Assembly (NCBI RefSeq): GCF_029360805.1
Contig: NZ_JARKNC010000003.1
Location: 369,787 to 433,786 of the forward strand
DNA: 64,000 nt
Direction: 5' to 3'
Source of the DNA: Daejeonella sp. JGW-45
GTDB taxonomy: Bacteria; Bacteroidota; Bacteroidia; Sphingobacteriales; Sphingobacteriaceae
Shown here: in pieces, positions 37,325 to 45,854 of the stretch
Position numbering within the stretch: the first letter of the stretch is position 1
Layout: each line of letters begins with the position of its first letter
Notes under the pieces: generated by a model
The model's input: only the letters and a program-made list of their open reading frames with translations
Told to the model about the DNA's origin: nothing
Database searches by the model: none
Position numbers and translations under genes: made by a program

Positions 37325-37855
37325 TTATGGTTGGATTACGGTATAGGTAACCGGAATCACATTGGAGCCTGTGGTCTTACCAGCGTAAGCGCCGTCTGCG
37401 CCGATAAGATATGAAATATTGAATTTGTTAGTAGAACTGGTGCCACTCCATGAGCTTTTCTCCGAGGTGATAATCGTAGCCGGTGTGCTCCCCGACGCAG
37501 GTAAAGTAACCTCCGAAGCATAGATAATAGATGAAGTGTTTCCGGTATTGGTGCTACCTATACTTGAAGTGATCTTCACTGTACCCGGAGCTAAGTTGGC
37601 AGAACCGGTTACGCTTCCAGCCACTACCTTTACAATAAACCCGCTCGAACTGGTTACGCTTACATGATCGGTTGCTAAAGCCGTGATACCATTGGTATAC
37701 TTTGCCTCAGTGTCAAAATTAACGTTAAGCGAGGCGGGCTGCGTCACTGAAAATGAAAGTATATCTGCAAGAATAATGTTAAGGCTCGCAGTTTGGGCAA
37801 ATGATCCTGTGTTTAGTAATGAAATGAGTGTTATTAAAAATACTATCTTTTTCAC
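37325..37855 (-). CDS. Secreted beta-rich hypothetical protein, GTG start
   Basis: An ATG frame opens at 37906, but the GTG at 37855 is preferred. It is preceded by an AAGGA about 10 nt upstream and begins a classic signal peptide (VKKIVFLITLISLLNTGSFAQ). The mature part of about 155 residues is Ser/Thr/Gly/Ala-rich with beta-strand patterns (SVTQPASLNVNFDTEAKYTN; VTSSSGFIVKVVAGSV). It loosely recalls DUF4402-type or pilin-like Bacteroidota surface proteins, but the match is weak. It is a single gene with its own terminator. Confidence 0.72.
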   Translation of the reverse strand: MKKIVFLITLISLLNTGSFAQTASLNIILADILSFSVTQPASLNVNFDTEAKYTNGITALATDHVSVTSSSGFIVKVVAGSVTGSANLAPGTVKITSSIGSTNTGNTSSIIYASEVTLPASGSTPATIITSEKSSWSGTSSTNKFNISYLIGADGAYAGKTTGSNVIPVTYTVIQP

Positions 37856-38050
37856 TTCGGTATTCCTTCTTTGGGTATGCTTAGACAAATAGGAGACCAG
37901 TGCCAAAACGATGGCTCAATGCGACTTTCCGCCTGTGTTTCCACATTTTTCGTGGGAAGAGATTCCACAGTTGGGGAATGGGATACTCATGGTAAGTTGA
38001 AAGGGGAAAACTGAAAGTTGAAAACTGAAATTCGTAACTTAACAAGTTTA

Positions 38051-38117
38051 CTCATACCTCATACCTCATACCTCATACCTCATACCTCATACCTCATACC
38101 TCATACCTCATACCTCA
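38051..38117. repeat. Heptanucleotide tandem repeat CTCATAC, 9.5 copies
   Basis: Nine uninterrupted copies of CTCATAC run from 38051 to 38113, plus CTCA. The last bases overlap the stop codon of the AraC-type regulator gene (TGA, complement of 38115-38117). A degenerate CTCACCTCAG continues into its coding end. Copy-number change would alter only the 3' untranslated region. Confidence 0.95.
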
Positions 38118-38945
38118 CCTCAGCTCCTTTGGATTTACCTTCAAATGCCTCCTTATAAATTTATTAAAGTGACTCATGTCAGTAAACCCGAAGCGGTTAG
38201 ATATCTCTTTCAGCGAATTACCTGTATAATGGAGCTCTTTCTCTATAAGTTTAAGCCTGTAGGCGTCGGTATAATCTTTTAATGATACTTTTATTTCCCT
38301 TTTAAATAGGTTTGTCAACTGCCCGCTCGAAAGCTTAAACTTCGCCGCCAGCTTACTGGTCCGCAGCCTGTTGGGATGATAGATATGCTGGTGGATGTAA
38401 CCGATTACCCGTATCACCAGCGGATTTTCCGGCTTTTCATGCGTGATTATTTTAGAAAACACATTTCTTTTCAGAAGTGAGAAGACCGCCCTGATCAGGT
38501 GAAATATTGTTTCATTCTGAGAGTTTTTACTCTTAGTCCATTCACCGACTATCAGGCTGATCATTGCTCCAATTTTTTCCATTTCTTCGCTGGAGCTGAT
38601 GAGCGGTTTCCGGTTGTTATCCGTAAACGCAAGCAGCTGATCGATTAAGCTGGTCCACTCACTTATGCCTGAATTATCCTGCTCTCCGCTCAGATATACG
38701 CTATTAAGTTTCAATACCGAGAACTCTGTTTCTGCTTCAATCTCGAATATGTGGTGATCGTCTGGCGCCAGCAGAAACAGGCACGGACCTTTATAGGAAT
38801 ACTTAACATCATTCAAATAGTGATACCCTTCACCGTAGCGGATAAACATCAGTTCGAAATGATCATGCTTGTGGACAGGAAATGGCCACTGAGTAGTAGT
38901 AAAATGCCGGATAAAAAGAGAATCGTGCTGTATAAACCTTTTCAA
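38115..38945 (-). CDS. AraC family transcriptional regulator with cupin sensor domain
   Basis: The 276-residue protein has an N-terminal cupin-type domain (WPFPVHKHDHFELMFIRYGEG at about 15-35). It has a C-terminal double helix-turn-helix of the AraC type (about 175-276), whose second motif reads LKEISNRFGFTDMSHFNKFI and then RRHLKVNPKELR. It is divergent from the MFS transporter gene (72 bp between starts), so it probably controls that gene in response to a small molecule bound by the cupin. Its 3' end is embedded in a heptanucleotide tandem repeat. Confidence 0.92.
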   Translation of the reverse strand: MKRFIQHDSLFIRHFTTTQWPFPVHKHDHFELMFIRYGEGYHYLNDVKYSYKGPCLFLLAPDDHHIFEIEAETEFSVLKLNSVYLSGEQDNSGISEWTSLIDQLLAFTDNNRKPLISSSEEMEKIGAMISLIVGEWTKSKNSQNETIFHLIRAVFSLLKRNVFSKIITHEKPENPLVIRVIGYIHQHIYHPNRLRTSKLAAKFKLSSGQLTNLFKREIKVSLKDYTDAYRLKLIEKELHYTGNSLKEISNRFGFTDMSHFNKFIRRHLKVNPKELR

Positions 38946-39017
38946 TGCCTATCTATTTTTACAAATTTATCATTAAAATATACAAATCTGCAGATCTATT
39001 ACGGGCTACGTTTGCGT

Positions 39018-40247
39018 ATGAGTAAAATACAGCCCTCCCACACTGTTGGCGCCATCCATCCGTGGTTAATAATATTGATGGCAGTAGCTGCCGGAACGAT
39101 TGTCGCAAACATTTACTATAACCAACCTATTCTCAATGATATCGGGGCAAGCCTCAAAGCTTCAGAAACAGAGGCTGGAAAAATTGCTATGCTGGCCCAG
39201 CTCGGTTACGGCCTGGGGTTATTTTTCGTGCTCCCCCTGGGCGATAAGATTAACAGAAAAGATCTTATCATAACACTTAGCTCAACCCTGGTCCTGCTGC
39301 TGGCAGGCTTCGCGAATGCGTCGGGGCTGACCGAGATATACATTCTAAGCTTTCTCGTTGGCTTGTGCTCCGTGCCTGCACAGATCATATTGCCTATGGC
39401 AGCTACAATGGACCCTGTAAACCGCGGAAAAACCGTTGGTATTGTATTCAGCGGCATTCTCGTAGGAATATTAGGTGCCCGGGTACTGAGCGGCCTGATA
39501 GGCGACTGGTTTGGATGGAGATACGTCTATGGAACTTCAGCTGTTTTGGTTTTAATTACTTCCATCTTATTAAAAATTTATCTTCCGGATATCAAGCCTC
39601 AGTTTAAAGGGAATTACCTGACCTTGCTAAGGTCAACCTTTGCTCTCGTAAAGGAATACCCGGTCCTGCGGCAAGCGGCTCTTCTGGGCTCTTTTACTTT
39701 TGGCATATTTTGCTCTTTCTGGACCACCTTAACCTTTCATTTAAGCTCCGATCCCTTAAATTACTCCACGGCAACCATTGGCTTGTTCGGGCTGATTGCA
39801 ATTGGCGGCGCTTTGCTGGCCCCATATTTCGGTAAGCTTGCCGACAAAGGCGATACCTTTCGCTCCCTGCTTATCATCATGTTTATGTTAATTGGAAGCA
39901 TCGTAGCTATAAAAGTTTTCCCTTATTCGGTCATCATTCTGATCATCAGCATATTTTTTCTTGATATTGGCGTCCAAGCTACACAAATCACAAACTTCAC
40001 CCGTATCTACAGCCTGCATGAGCATGCTCATTCAAGACTGAACACGATATACATGACAACCTATTTCATCGGCGCCGCAATAGGTACGTATTTCGGCTTG
40101 CTGGCCTGGAAACTGGGGGGATGGGATATGGCTACATGGCAGATGCTTCTATGGAGTATCTTGGCCCTGCTTGCTGTGGTGATCTCTGAGTGGGTCACAA
40201 GGGTTAGAACAAGAGCCTTCGCTCTTAAAAAGCAGGCGTTGGCATAA
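39018..40247 (+). CDS. MFS transporter
   Basis: The frame opens at 38751 inside the opposite AraC gene, but the ATG at 39018 (MSKIQPSHTVGAIHPWL) starts a normal protein of 409 residues with 12 predicted helices. The first transmembrane helix is followed by NIYYNQPILNDIG, a segment typical of the YfcJ/YgaY-like drug/arabinose efflux group of the DHA1 type. The cytoplasmic loop 2-3 motif reads LPLGDKINRKDLI (motif A variant GxxxDxxxRK). It is likely an exporter regulated by the divergent AraC protein. Substrate unknown. Confidence 0.9.
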   Translation: MSKIQPSHTVGAIHPWLIILMAVAAGTIVANIYYNQPILNDIGASLKASETEAGKIAMLAQLGYGLGLFFVLPLGDKINRKDLIITLSSTLVLLLAGFANASGLTEIYILSFLVGLCSVPAQIILPMAATMDPVNRGKTVGIVFSGILVGILGARVLSGLIGDWFGWRYVYGTSAVLVLITSILLKIYLPDIKPQFKGNYLTLLRSTFALVKEYPVLRQAALLGSFTFGIFCSFWTTLTFHLSSDPLNYSTATIGLFGLIAIGGALLAPYFGKLADKGDTFRSLLIIMFMLIGSIVAIKVFPYSVIILIISIFFLDIGVQATQITNFTRIYSLHEHAHSRLNTIYMTTYFIGAAIGTYFGLLAWKLGGWDMATWQMLLWSILALLAVVISEWVTRVRTRAFALKKQALA

Positions 40248-40348
40248 AGCCTCTTCCATTTTTTGACGTGCTATTGTAAAATATTTATTATTAACCTACG
40301 TTTACTTTTAATTATTATCAACTTTAATAAAATTAAAACGAAAATATT

Positions 40349-40540
40349 ATGGCAGGTTTAGGTGGTCCGGAAATCATTTTGATTCTGGTAGTTGTATTGC
40401 TCATGTTCGGTGGAAAGAAGATCCCGGAAATGATGCGTGGCTTAGGTAAAGGCATGAAGGAATTTAAGGATGCGAAAGACGGTGTATCCGAAAATTTAGA
40501 GCCAAAACCAATTCCCGCTCCGGTGACAAAAGAGAACTAA
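40349..40540 (+). CDS. tatA: Twin-arginine translocase subunit TatA/TatE
   Basis: The 63-residue protein has a short N-terminal helix ([16 protein letters not shown]), the hinge FGGKKIPEM and an amphipathic helix ([14 protein letters not shown]), the TatA layout. A charged Pro-rich tail ends it. TatA forms the pore element of the Tat pathway, which exports folded, cofactor-loaded proteins. The gene stands alone, without tatC in the window, as is common in Bacteroidota. Nine genes in the window encode twin-arginine leaders. Confidence 0.95.
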   Translation: MAGLGGPEIILILVVVLLMFGGKKIPEMMRGLGKGMKEFKDAKDGVSENLEPKPIPAPVTKEN

Positions 40541-40541
40541 A

Positions 40542-40566
40542 AAAAGGATCCCGTTTGGATCCTTTT
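40542..40566. terminator. Bidirectional terminator between tatA and a serine hydrolase gene
   Basis: AAAAGGATCC (40542-40551) and GGATCCTTTT (40557-40566) form a perfect 10-bp stem with a 5-nt loop. T-rich DNA follows on both strands, fitting termination of the two convergent genes. Confidence 0.88.
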
Positions 40567-40648
40567 CTATTTTTATACACGCTCTGCTTTAATAGTCTTA
40601 ACAACTTCGGCTTTAGAGTGTTTGCAGGAATTTATTTTCTTCAGTAAT

Positions 40649-42442
40649 TTATTTCTGAACTGCCCGGTAAATAACATCCTGGATCCGGCTCCGTATGTTC
40701 AGCTGATATAGCTTATCAGTTGTCTTAGGGTGCACCCGGTTCGAAAGAAATACATAGATAAGATTGTATTTCGGGTCAACCCACGAACATATTCCCGTAA
40801 AACCGGTATGTCCGTAAGTACCCGGCGTAGTCAGCTTAGAAGGATAAGCCTTCGTTGTATCAGGATCGTACATATCAAAACCCAGAGCCCTCCTGCTCAC
40901 AGCTGATTGCCTGGAAGTGAAAAGCGCCACCGTTTCAGGTTTCAGATATCGATCTCCCCCATAAGTCCCCTTATTCAACATCATTTGATAAAGGATACCC
41001 AAATCATTTGCACTTGAGAACAAACCTGCGTGACCTGAAACACCGCCCATCAGGGAAGCACCGGGGTCGTGAACATAACCGTGAAGCAATGATTTACGGA
41101 AATTTCCTTCATCTTCAGTGGGCACTATCTGCTCTCTTTCGAACCTGTTTCTGGGTAAAAAGCCAGCGGTATACATTCCAAGAGGCTTATAGAACTGGTC
41201 CTGTACGTATTTGTCTATCGGTGTACCCGACTGCCATTCAACAATTTCCTTCATTATATACAGGTTCATATCAGTATACAGATATGTTCCCCGGTTGCGC
41301 AGCGGCGCTTTAAGCAGCGCCGGCCAGAACATCTCCCTGAAGTAGCCTGGTTTAAAGAAATAATTGTCTGCAACTTTTACGGGATAGGCACGCGACGAAT
41401 CAATACTATGATCTTCCGGCTGCAATTTGAGATAAAAAGACACGGCGGTAACACCGGATTGATGGGTCAGGAGCTCTCTCACCCTTATATCTTCCTTATT
41501 CGATCCCCTGGCGTTGGGAATGTAATCACCAATAGTTTTATCGAGCGCTATTTTGCCCTGTTCAAAAAGCTTCATGGCCGACATCGTCGTAGCAGAAGTT
41601 TTGGTCACAGAGGCAAGGTCATAAATATCCGAAAGCTTCGTTGGCTGCGAGCCTTCGTAAGTATGCGTGCCATAGGCTTTGTTGAAAATCACATTGCCGT
41701 CCTTAATAACCATAACAACAGCACTGGGTGTTGCCTTCTCACGGATAGCCTCTGCCACGATCAGATCGATACTGTCCAGGTCCGCTGTTTGCATCCCCAC
41801 TGCTTCGGGGTTCGAGTACCTCAGGCGGGTTTTTTCAGTTGCATATCCCGCCCCGGCTTTATATTTGTCGCTGATATTGTGCTTCAATATTGCCTTTGCT
41901 GCAATTCCACCAAAGATCAGCTGAGCCGACTGGCTGGCCGCCTCCGCATTTGTGCCGGTACTCCATATAACCGGCCCGGTTACGAAATCAAGCTTCTTTA
42001 AGGAATTTAGTTCACCGAAGCCCGCAATAACTATACTTTTTCTTACCTGGTTCTCTGCAATGAACCTGATAACTTCCGGGTCATTTAACGATTGGCCGCT
42101 CACCTGGATAATCAACGTATTATAGAACTTCAGGTAATCGCCGGCGAGATTGTCCAGGCTCAAAGAGTCCGTCCGGTAAAGTGAACTGTCAAAACGCTTC
42201 ACCGAGGCATACATACTCAATAGACTGTCAAATACAGGCGAATTGTCAAAACCAGCGTTAATGCTCGCTATCTGGCGGTCTGCTAATCCGCGCAAAGGAA
42301 TGATTTTTTCCCGGTTATGAAACAGGTAAACGGGGGTGGAAGTGCCGTTTGAGGCGCGCGATTTGGTTTGTGCTATCCCGAAGTCCCCGGCCATCGAAAG
42401 CATCAGGAGAAAAAACAGCAGTTTAACTGTAAATCTGTTCAT
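40649..42442 (-). CDS. Serine hydrolase (class C beta-lactamase fold) with a GH3 C-terminal-like N-domain
   Basis: The 597-residue protein has a signal peptide ending near GIAQ. Residues about 40-205 (HNREKIIPLRGLADRQIASI; IRFIAENQVRKSIVIAGFGE) resemble the C-terminal domain of family 3 glycoside hydrolases. In many Bacteroidota this segment lies between a GH3 barrel and a beta-lactamase domain in one long polypeptide; here the GH3 barrel is absent. The hydrolase domain has S278-V-T-K281, a YTDMN motif in place of YxN, and HTG in TYGHTGFTG. A role in peptidoglycan or peptide trimming is likely, but not antibiotic resistance. It converges on tatA. Confidence 0.88.
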   Translation of the reverse strand: MNRFTVKLLFFLLMLSMAGDFGIAQTKSRASNGTSTPVYLFHNREKIIPLRGLADRQIASINAGFDNSPVFDSLLSMYASVKRFDSSLYRTDSLSLDNLAGDYLKFYNTLIIQVSGQSLNDPEVIRFIAENQVRKSIVIAGFGELNSLKKLDFVTGPVIWSTGTNAEAASQSAQLIFGGIAAKAILKHNISDKYKAGAGYATEKTRLRYSNPEAVGMQTADLDSIDLIVAEAIREKATPSAVVMVIKDGNVIFNKAYGTHTYEGSQPTKLSDIYDLASVTKTSATTMSAMKLFEQGKIALDKTIGDYIPNARGSNKEDIRVRELLTHQSGVTAVSFYLKLQPEDHSIDSSRAYPVKVADNYFFKPGYFREMFWPALLKAPLRNRGTYLYTDMNLYIMKEIVEWQSGTPIDKYVQDQFYKPLGMYTAGFLPRNRFEREQIVPTEDEGNFRKSLLHGYVHDPGASLMGGVSGHAGLFSSANDLGILYQMMLNKGTYGGDRYLKPETVALFTSRQSAVSRRALGFDMYDPDTTKAYPSKLTTPGTYGHTGFTGICSWVDPKYNLIYVFLSNRVHPKTTDKLYQLNIRSRIQDVIYRAVQK

Positions 42443-42583
42443 TTAATTTGGCTTAGGCATATATCAGGAAGTCCGGCGATCCAATGCCCGGATCCAACTT
42501 CCTGGGGCACTAAAATAAAGATTATTATAGATTAATAGGGTGCTCCTGAACATCACAAAAGTGATACCTTGTCGAAAGGTATC

Positions 42584-42784
42584 TCAGGCGACGTTTATAT
42601 CAGAAGTATTCGCCTCGGAGTATAAATAGCTGATATTAAGGCAAATGATATTAAGTATACGTAATTCCGCATTGCAATACGGACATGGATGGGTTATGGC
42701 TTCAACCTGCAGCTTGTTATTTTCCAGCACATATTTATCCTGGTCTTCAAGCAAACAATAATGTTCCGGGCATACTATCTTCAT
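42584..42784 (-). CDS. Small Cys-containing hypothetical protein
   Basis: The 66-residue frame reads MKIVCPEHYCLLEDQDKYVL and later HPCPYCNAELRI, with two cysteine pairs (C5/C10 and C34/C37) that could bind a metal. Codon usage is unremarkable. Similar short CPxC...CPYC proteins are often annotated as hypothetical in this group, but I cannot assign a function. It is the more probable of the small frames here. Confidence 0.5.
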   Translation of the reverse strand: MKIVCPEHYCLLEDQDKYVLENNKLQVEAITHPCPYCNAELRILNIICLNISYLYSEANTSDINVA

Positions 42785-42842
42785 GCAGGCAAGTTAAGCC
42801 CCGGACTTTAATCTAATTTTAAAGCAAAATTAAGTTTATACT

Positions 42843-43004
42843 TCAGACAGATTCGTCGTCCTTGTGCTGCTCAGGGTCTAACTCTGATTCGTTAAGTGTC
42901 TTTTCCAAATCCTTTTCGTCCTTGTAATTCCTCCTTGCAAGAAAGATGACAATAACAACTACAATGAGAGCTATTAGTCCGATAAGCGAATAGTTGATTT
43001 CCAT
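42843..43004 (-). CDS. Small single-pass membrane protein (53 aa)
   Basis: An ATG at 43004 opens a 53-codon frame ending at 42843. The protein begins MEINYSLIGLIALIVVVIV, one transmembrane helix, followed by a positively charged FLARRNYKDEKDLEK and an acidic tail. This topology (short N-terminus outside, charged C-terminus inside) is common for small Bacteroidota membrane proteins of unknown role. It lies between a small hypothetical gene and the phospholipase C gene in the same direction. Confidence 0.65.
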   Translation of the reverse strand: MEINYSLIGLIALIVVVIVIFLARRNYKDEKDLEKTLNESELDPEQHKDDESV

Positions 43005-43071
43005 ACTTAAAATTAGCGAAAAATTTAAAGCGCCGTGGTCAAAAGAATTTAAACACGTGTTTATCTAAAAT

Positions 43072-43099
43072 AAAAAAGCATCCGCTGTCGCGCAGATGC
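43072..43099 (-). terminator. Terminator of the phospholipase C gene
   Basis: On the minus strand GCATCTGC (43092-43099) pairs with GCGGATGC (43078-43085) with one G-T pair and a 6-nt loop, followed by a T-run (A43072-43077). It lies about 150 bp beyond the stop of the phospholipase C gene at 43249. Confidence 0.75.
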
Positions 43100-43248
43100 C
43101 TCGCCTATGTAATTAACTAACCAAATTAATTCTGTCTTTTGTTCAAACTCAGAATGCGATGAATTTGATAGCTCAAAGATAGATCAGCCGTAATGGATCA
43201 ACGAATATCAGGTATTATTTTACTGTTAAGCTTACGTTAGGCCATGCA

Positions 43249-45762
43249 TCAAACCACCCTTCCCATCAAGGGGTCAGTTTTACCTACAGCCCCCGTTTCC
43301 ACCCTTCCGGCGAACCTTTCTTCAAACAAGTCGTACCCCTTTACCTTTATACTATGGTCATACCAGCCAAAACTTTTTGATAAGTTGATATTGACATTTG
43401 CTGTCGCTCCCGGAGCTATTGTGCGTGTCTGGCTGGCACCTTTATAACTGTTATCTTTGACTAATATACTGTGGGGCTTAGAATCGGTATTTTTGACTGA
43501 TAGCATTACGTTTCCACTCAGAGTATTCTTGTTTACTCTTCCCCTTTCATACAAAAGGTCAACAGTTAATAGCGGGTTGCCCTGACCTCCTTTAAATTCA
43601 CGGTAAAAACCGTTCGGACCGTAAGCCTTAAGGTGGTAATCGCCGTCTTCAAAATGCTGTAAGCCCCAGTTATCATTCAGCGTATCTCCTGCAACTGCAG
43701 AATAGTTCCAGGTTTTAAGGACGTCATTCTTATAAGGGTTTATCGAATAGACATAGAAGGCAGAGCCCGATGAGCGCTCACCAAACACCTCATTTCCGGC
43801 TTTAAGCTGTATGCCGATGGTATTATTTGCTTTGTTGAAACGCGCATTAGCGTAAAGCTCATAAGGCAAAGCGCAGGCGGGCCTTACACCCCTCTCCTGC
43901 TTCGGAAAATATGGAGAGCTGAATGGGTCTTTGTTTATCTGTGCGATCTCGTCAGCTGTAAGCTTCTTGAAATTAGCCGGTTCCTGTTTAAACTTAGCGC
44001 TATGGATACTCTCGAAGAAAGGCTCCTTAGCCAGGAACGCAGGCTTAGATATCGGCTCATTATTGTAGGGCCTGAAGGCTGAGGTGAGATCACCGCAAAC
44101 AGCGCGCCTCCAATTGGTGATATTTTCTTCCCTTACCTGTTTGTTAAACTTCTTTTCGATAAAGTGTTCCAGGAACTGGATGGACGATGTATGGTCAAAT
44201 ACCTCCGAACACACAAATCCGCCTCTTGTCCACGGCGATGCGATAAGCATTGGCACACGGTATCCCAAACCTATTGGCGCATCTCTTAACCTGTCGGCCC
44301 GGGAAGAAGGATTAGTCTGCTGCTCTTTAGTAGAAAAATCAAGCTTCGCATCGATACTTGCCGAGACTTTTCCCGTATCTTCCTTATAAGGATTAGGAAC
44401 AACAAACGGAGGAACATGGTCGAAATACCCATCATTCTCATCATAGGTTAAAATGAAGATCGTCTTCTTCCAAACTTCCGGATTCTCGATAAGGATATTC
44501 ATGATCTCGCTAACGTAGATCTCCCCAAACCATGGCATTCCCGGGTGATCTGATAAATTGCCAGGTGAATGCAGATAAGAAACCGTTGGCAGCTTTCCAT
44601 TTTTTACATCCTGTCTGAACTGATGTAAAACATCACCCTTAGGAATATTGAGTTCGCGCTCTACGCCGTTTTCGGTGTATTTAAGCGGCGCCAGATTATG
44701 ATAATCGGGATCGCCGTCGTTTGTAGAAAACGCGCTCGATATAAGATCCTTTTCGCGCTGGCTAAGTTTATTATAATTCTCAATCGTAAACTTCTGCTGG
44801 TCGGCTTCTATAAGTGAAAGAACTTTCCTGGCAGCAGCTAACTTTGTATCATTCTCCTGGCCTGCGGAAAGCTTGGAAAGCGTATCGATCTGTTTAATAA
44901 TATTCTCCTTTTTGGCCGCCAGTGCTGCGATTGCCCCTGGATGCAACCTTACATTATATTGCTTGTAAAATTCCAGCACATTGGTCCCGAAATTTCCCAG
45001 CCAGCCGGAAGCCTCACCGCTTAACGGACTAGGCATCGACAGCTCGTTCTGGTAGATCTTCCAGGAAACGCCGTTCTCTGAAAGACGCTCAGGGAAGGTC
45101 TTCCATGTCAGGTATGGATTTCCTGAACTTGCAAGATTCCACAAATTAGCCGGAGATGAAGGATCCGGCTTTTCGCGTACCGTTCCCGACATCCAGTAAT
45201 GCCGGTTAGGATGCGTGCCGGTAATACTCGCACAGAAGTTCTGATCGCACACGGTGAAGGCATCTGCCAGCGAATGGTAAAATGGAAAATCCTGACGTGT
45301 ACAATAACCCATCGTCAGGGGCATATGAGCATATTCCTTCCTGCCTGGTCGTTTTACGTCCAGCCATTTATCGTATTTTCCGTCATTCCTGGCGTCTGTC
45401 TGGTCTGCCCAGCCATGTGGTACAGAACCCATCCAGGCTACCTTGGTATCTTTCACATCCACACGAAAAGGAGCATAGGTTTCATTGTCCTTATTCGTTT
45501 GGAGAAACACTTTATTTTTATCAGGCAGGTTAATTGCCCGCGGATCGTTAAATCCTCTTACACCCTGTAAGGTACCCAGGCCATGGTCGAACGACCTGTT
45601 TTCCTGCATAACGAACACAATATGCTCTGCATCATAAAAAGTGCTTCCCGGCTCGGGTGTAATAGCCATAGCCTGCTGAATTACTGGCGGCAAAACATTT
45701 ATAGCTGCTGCCGTTCCTGATAATAATGCTGCTTTTCTTAAGAAATCTCTGCGATTCTCCAT
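43249..45762 (-). CDS. Phosphocholine-specific phospholipase C, Tat-exported
   Basis: The 837-residue protein starts MENRRDFLRKAALLSG, a twin-arginine leader. The phosphoesterase core follows with the hallmark HIVFVMQENRSFDHGLGTL (about 48-66), where the conserved Asn-Arg-Ser-Phe-Asp-His motif includes a metal ligand. Later motifs are FILTYDENDGYFDHVPP and DHTSSIQFLEHF. Two C-terminal DUF756-like domains (about 640-820) complete the standard architecture of the bacterial non-haemolytic phospholipase C family. It splits phospholipids to diacylglycerol and phosphocholine and is used for nutrient acquisition. It follows the serine hydrolase gene by 92 bp. Confidence 0.95.
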   Translation of the reverse strand: MENRRDFLRKAALLSGTAAAINVLPPVIQQAMAITPEPGSTFYDAEHIVFVMQENRSFDHGLGTLQGVRGFNDPRAINLPDKNKVFLQTNKDNETYAPFRVDVKDTKVAWMGSVPHGWADQTDARNDGKYDKWLDVKRPGRKEYAHMPLTMGYCTRQDFPFYHSLADAFTVCDQNFCASITGTHPNRHYWMSGTVREKPDPSSPANLWNLASSGNPYLTWKTFPERLSENGVSWKIYQNELSMPSPLSGEASGWLGNFGTNVLEFYKQYNVRLHPGAIAALAAKKENIIKQIDTLSKLSAGQENDTKLAAARKVLSLIEADQQKFTIENYNKLSQREKDLISSAFSTNDGDPDYHNLAPLKYTENGVERELNIPKGDVLHQFRQDVKNGKLPTVSYLHSPGNLSDHPGMPWFGEIYVSEIMNILIENPEVWKKTIFILTYDENDGYFDHVPPFVVPNPYKEDTGKVSASIDAKLDFSTKEQQTNPSSRADRLRDAPIGLGYRVPMLIASPWTRGGFVCSEVFDHTSSIQFLEHFIEKKFNKQVREENITNWRRAVCGDLTSAFRPYNNEPISKPAFLAKEPFFESIHSAKFKQEPANFKKLTADEIAQINKDPFSSPYFPKQERGVRPACALPYELYANARFNKANNTIGIQLKAGNEVFGERSSGSAFYVYSINPYKNDVLKTWNYSAVAGDTLNDNWGLQHFEDGDYHLKAYGPNGFYREFKGGQGNPLLTVDLLYERGRVNKNTLSGNVMLSVKNTDSKPHSILVKDNSYKGASQTRTIAPGATANVNINLSKSFGWYDHSIKVKGYDLFEERFAGRVETGAVGKTDPLMGRVV

Positions 45763-45854
45763 ATTGGTAAATTCGTGAATGTAAGATGTAAAACTATCTT
45801 TGTTGTGTTAAAATACTCTTAATTCTATTTAATCATTGTGTTTTAGTGAGAATT

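Noticed and set aside
38051..38117. Phase-variable coding repeat
   Set aside because: The array lies at and beyond the stop codon of the AraC-type gene, so copy-number change would not shift its reading frame.
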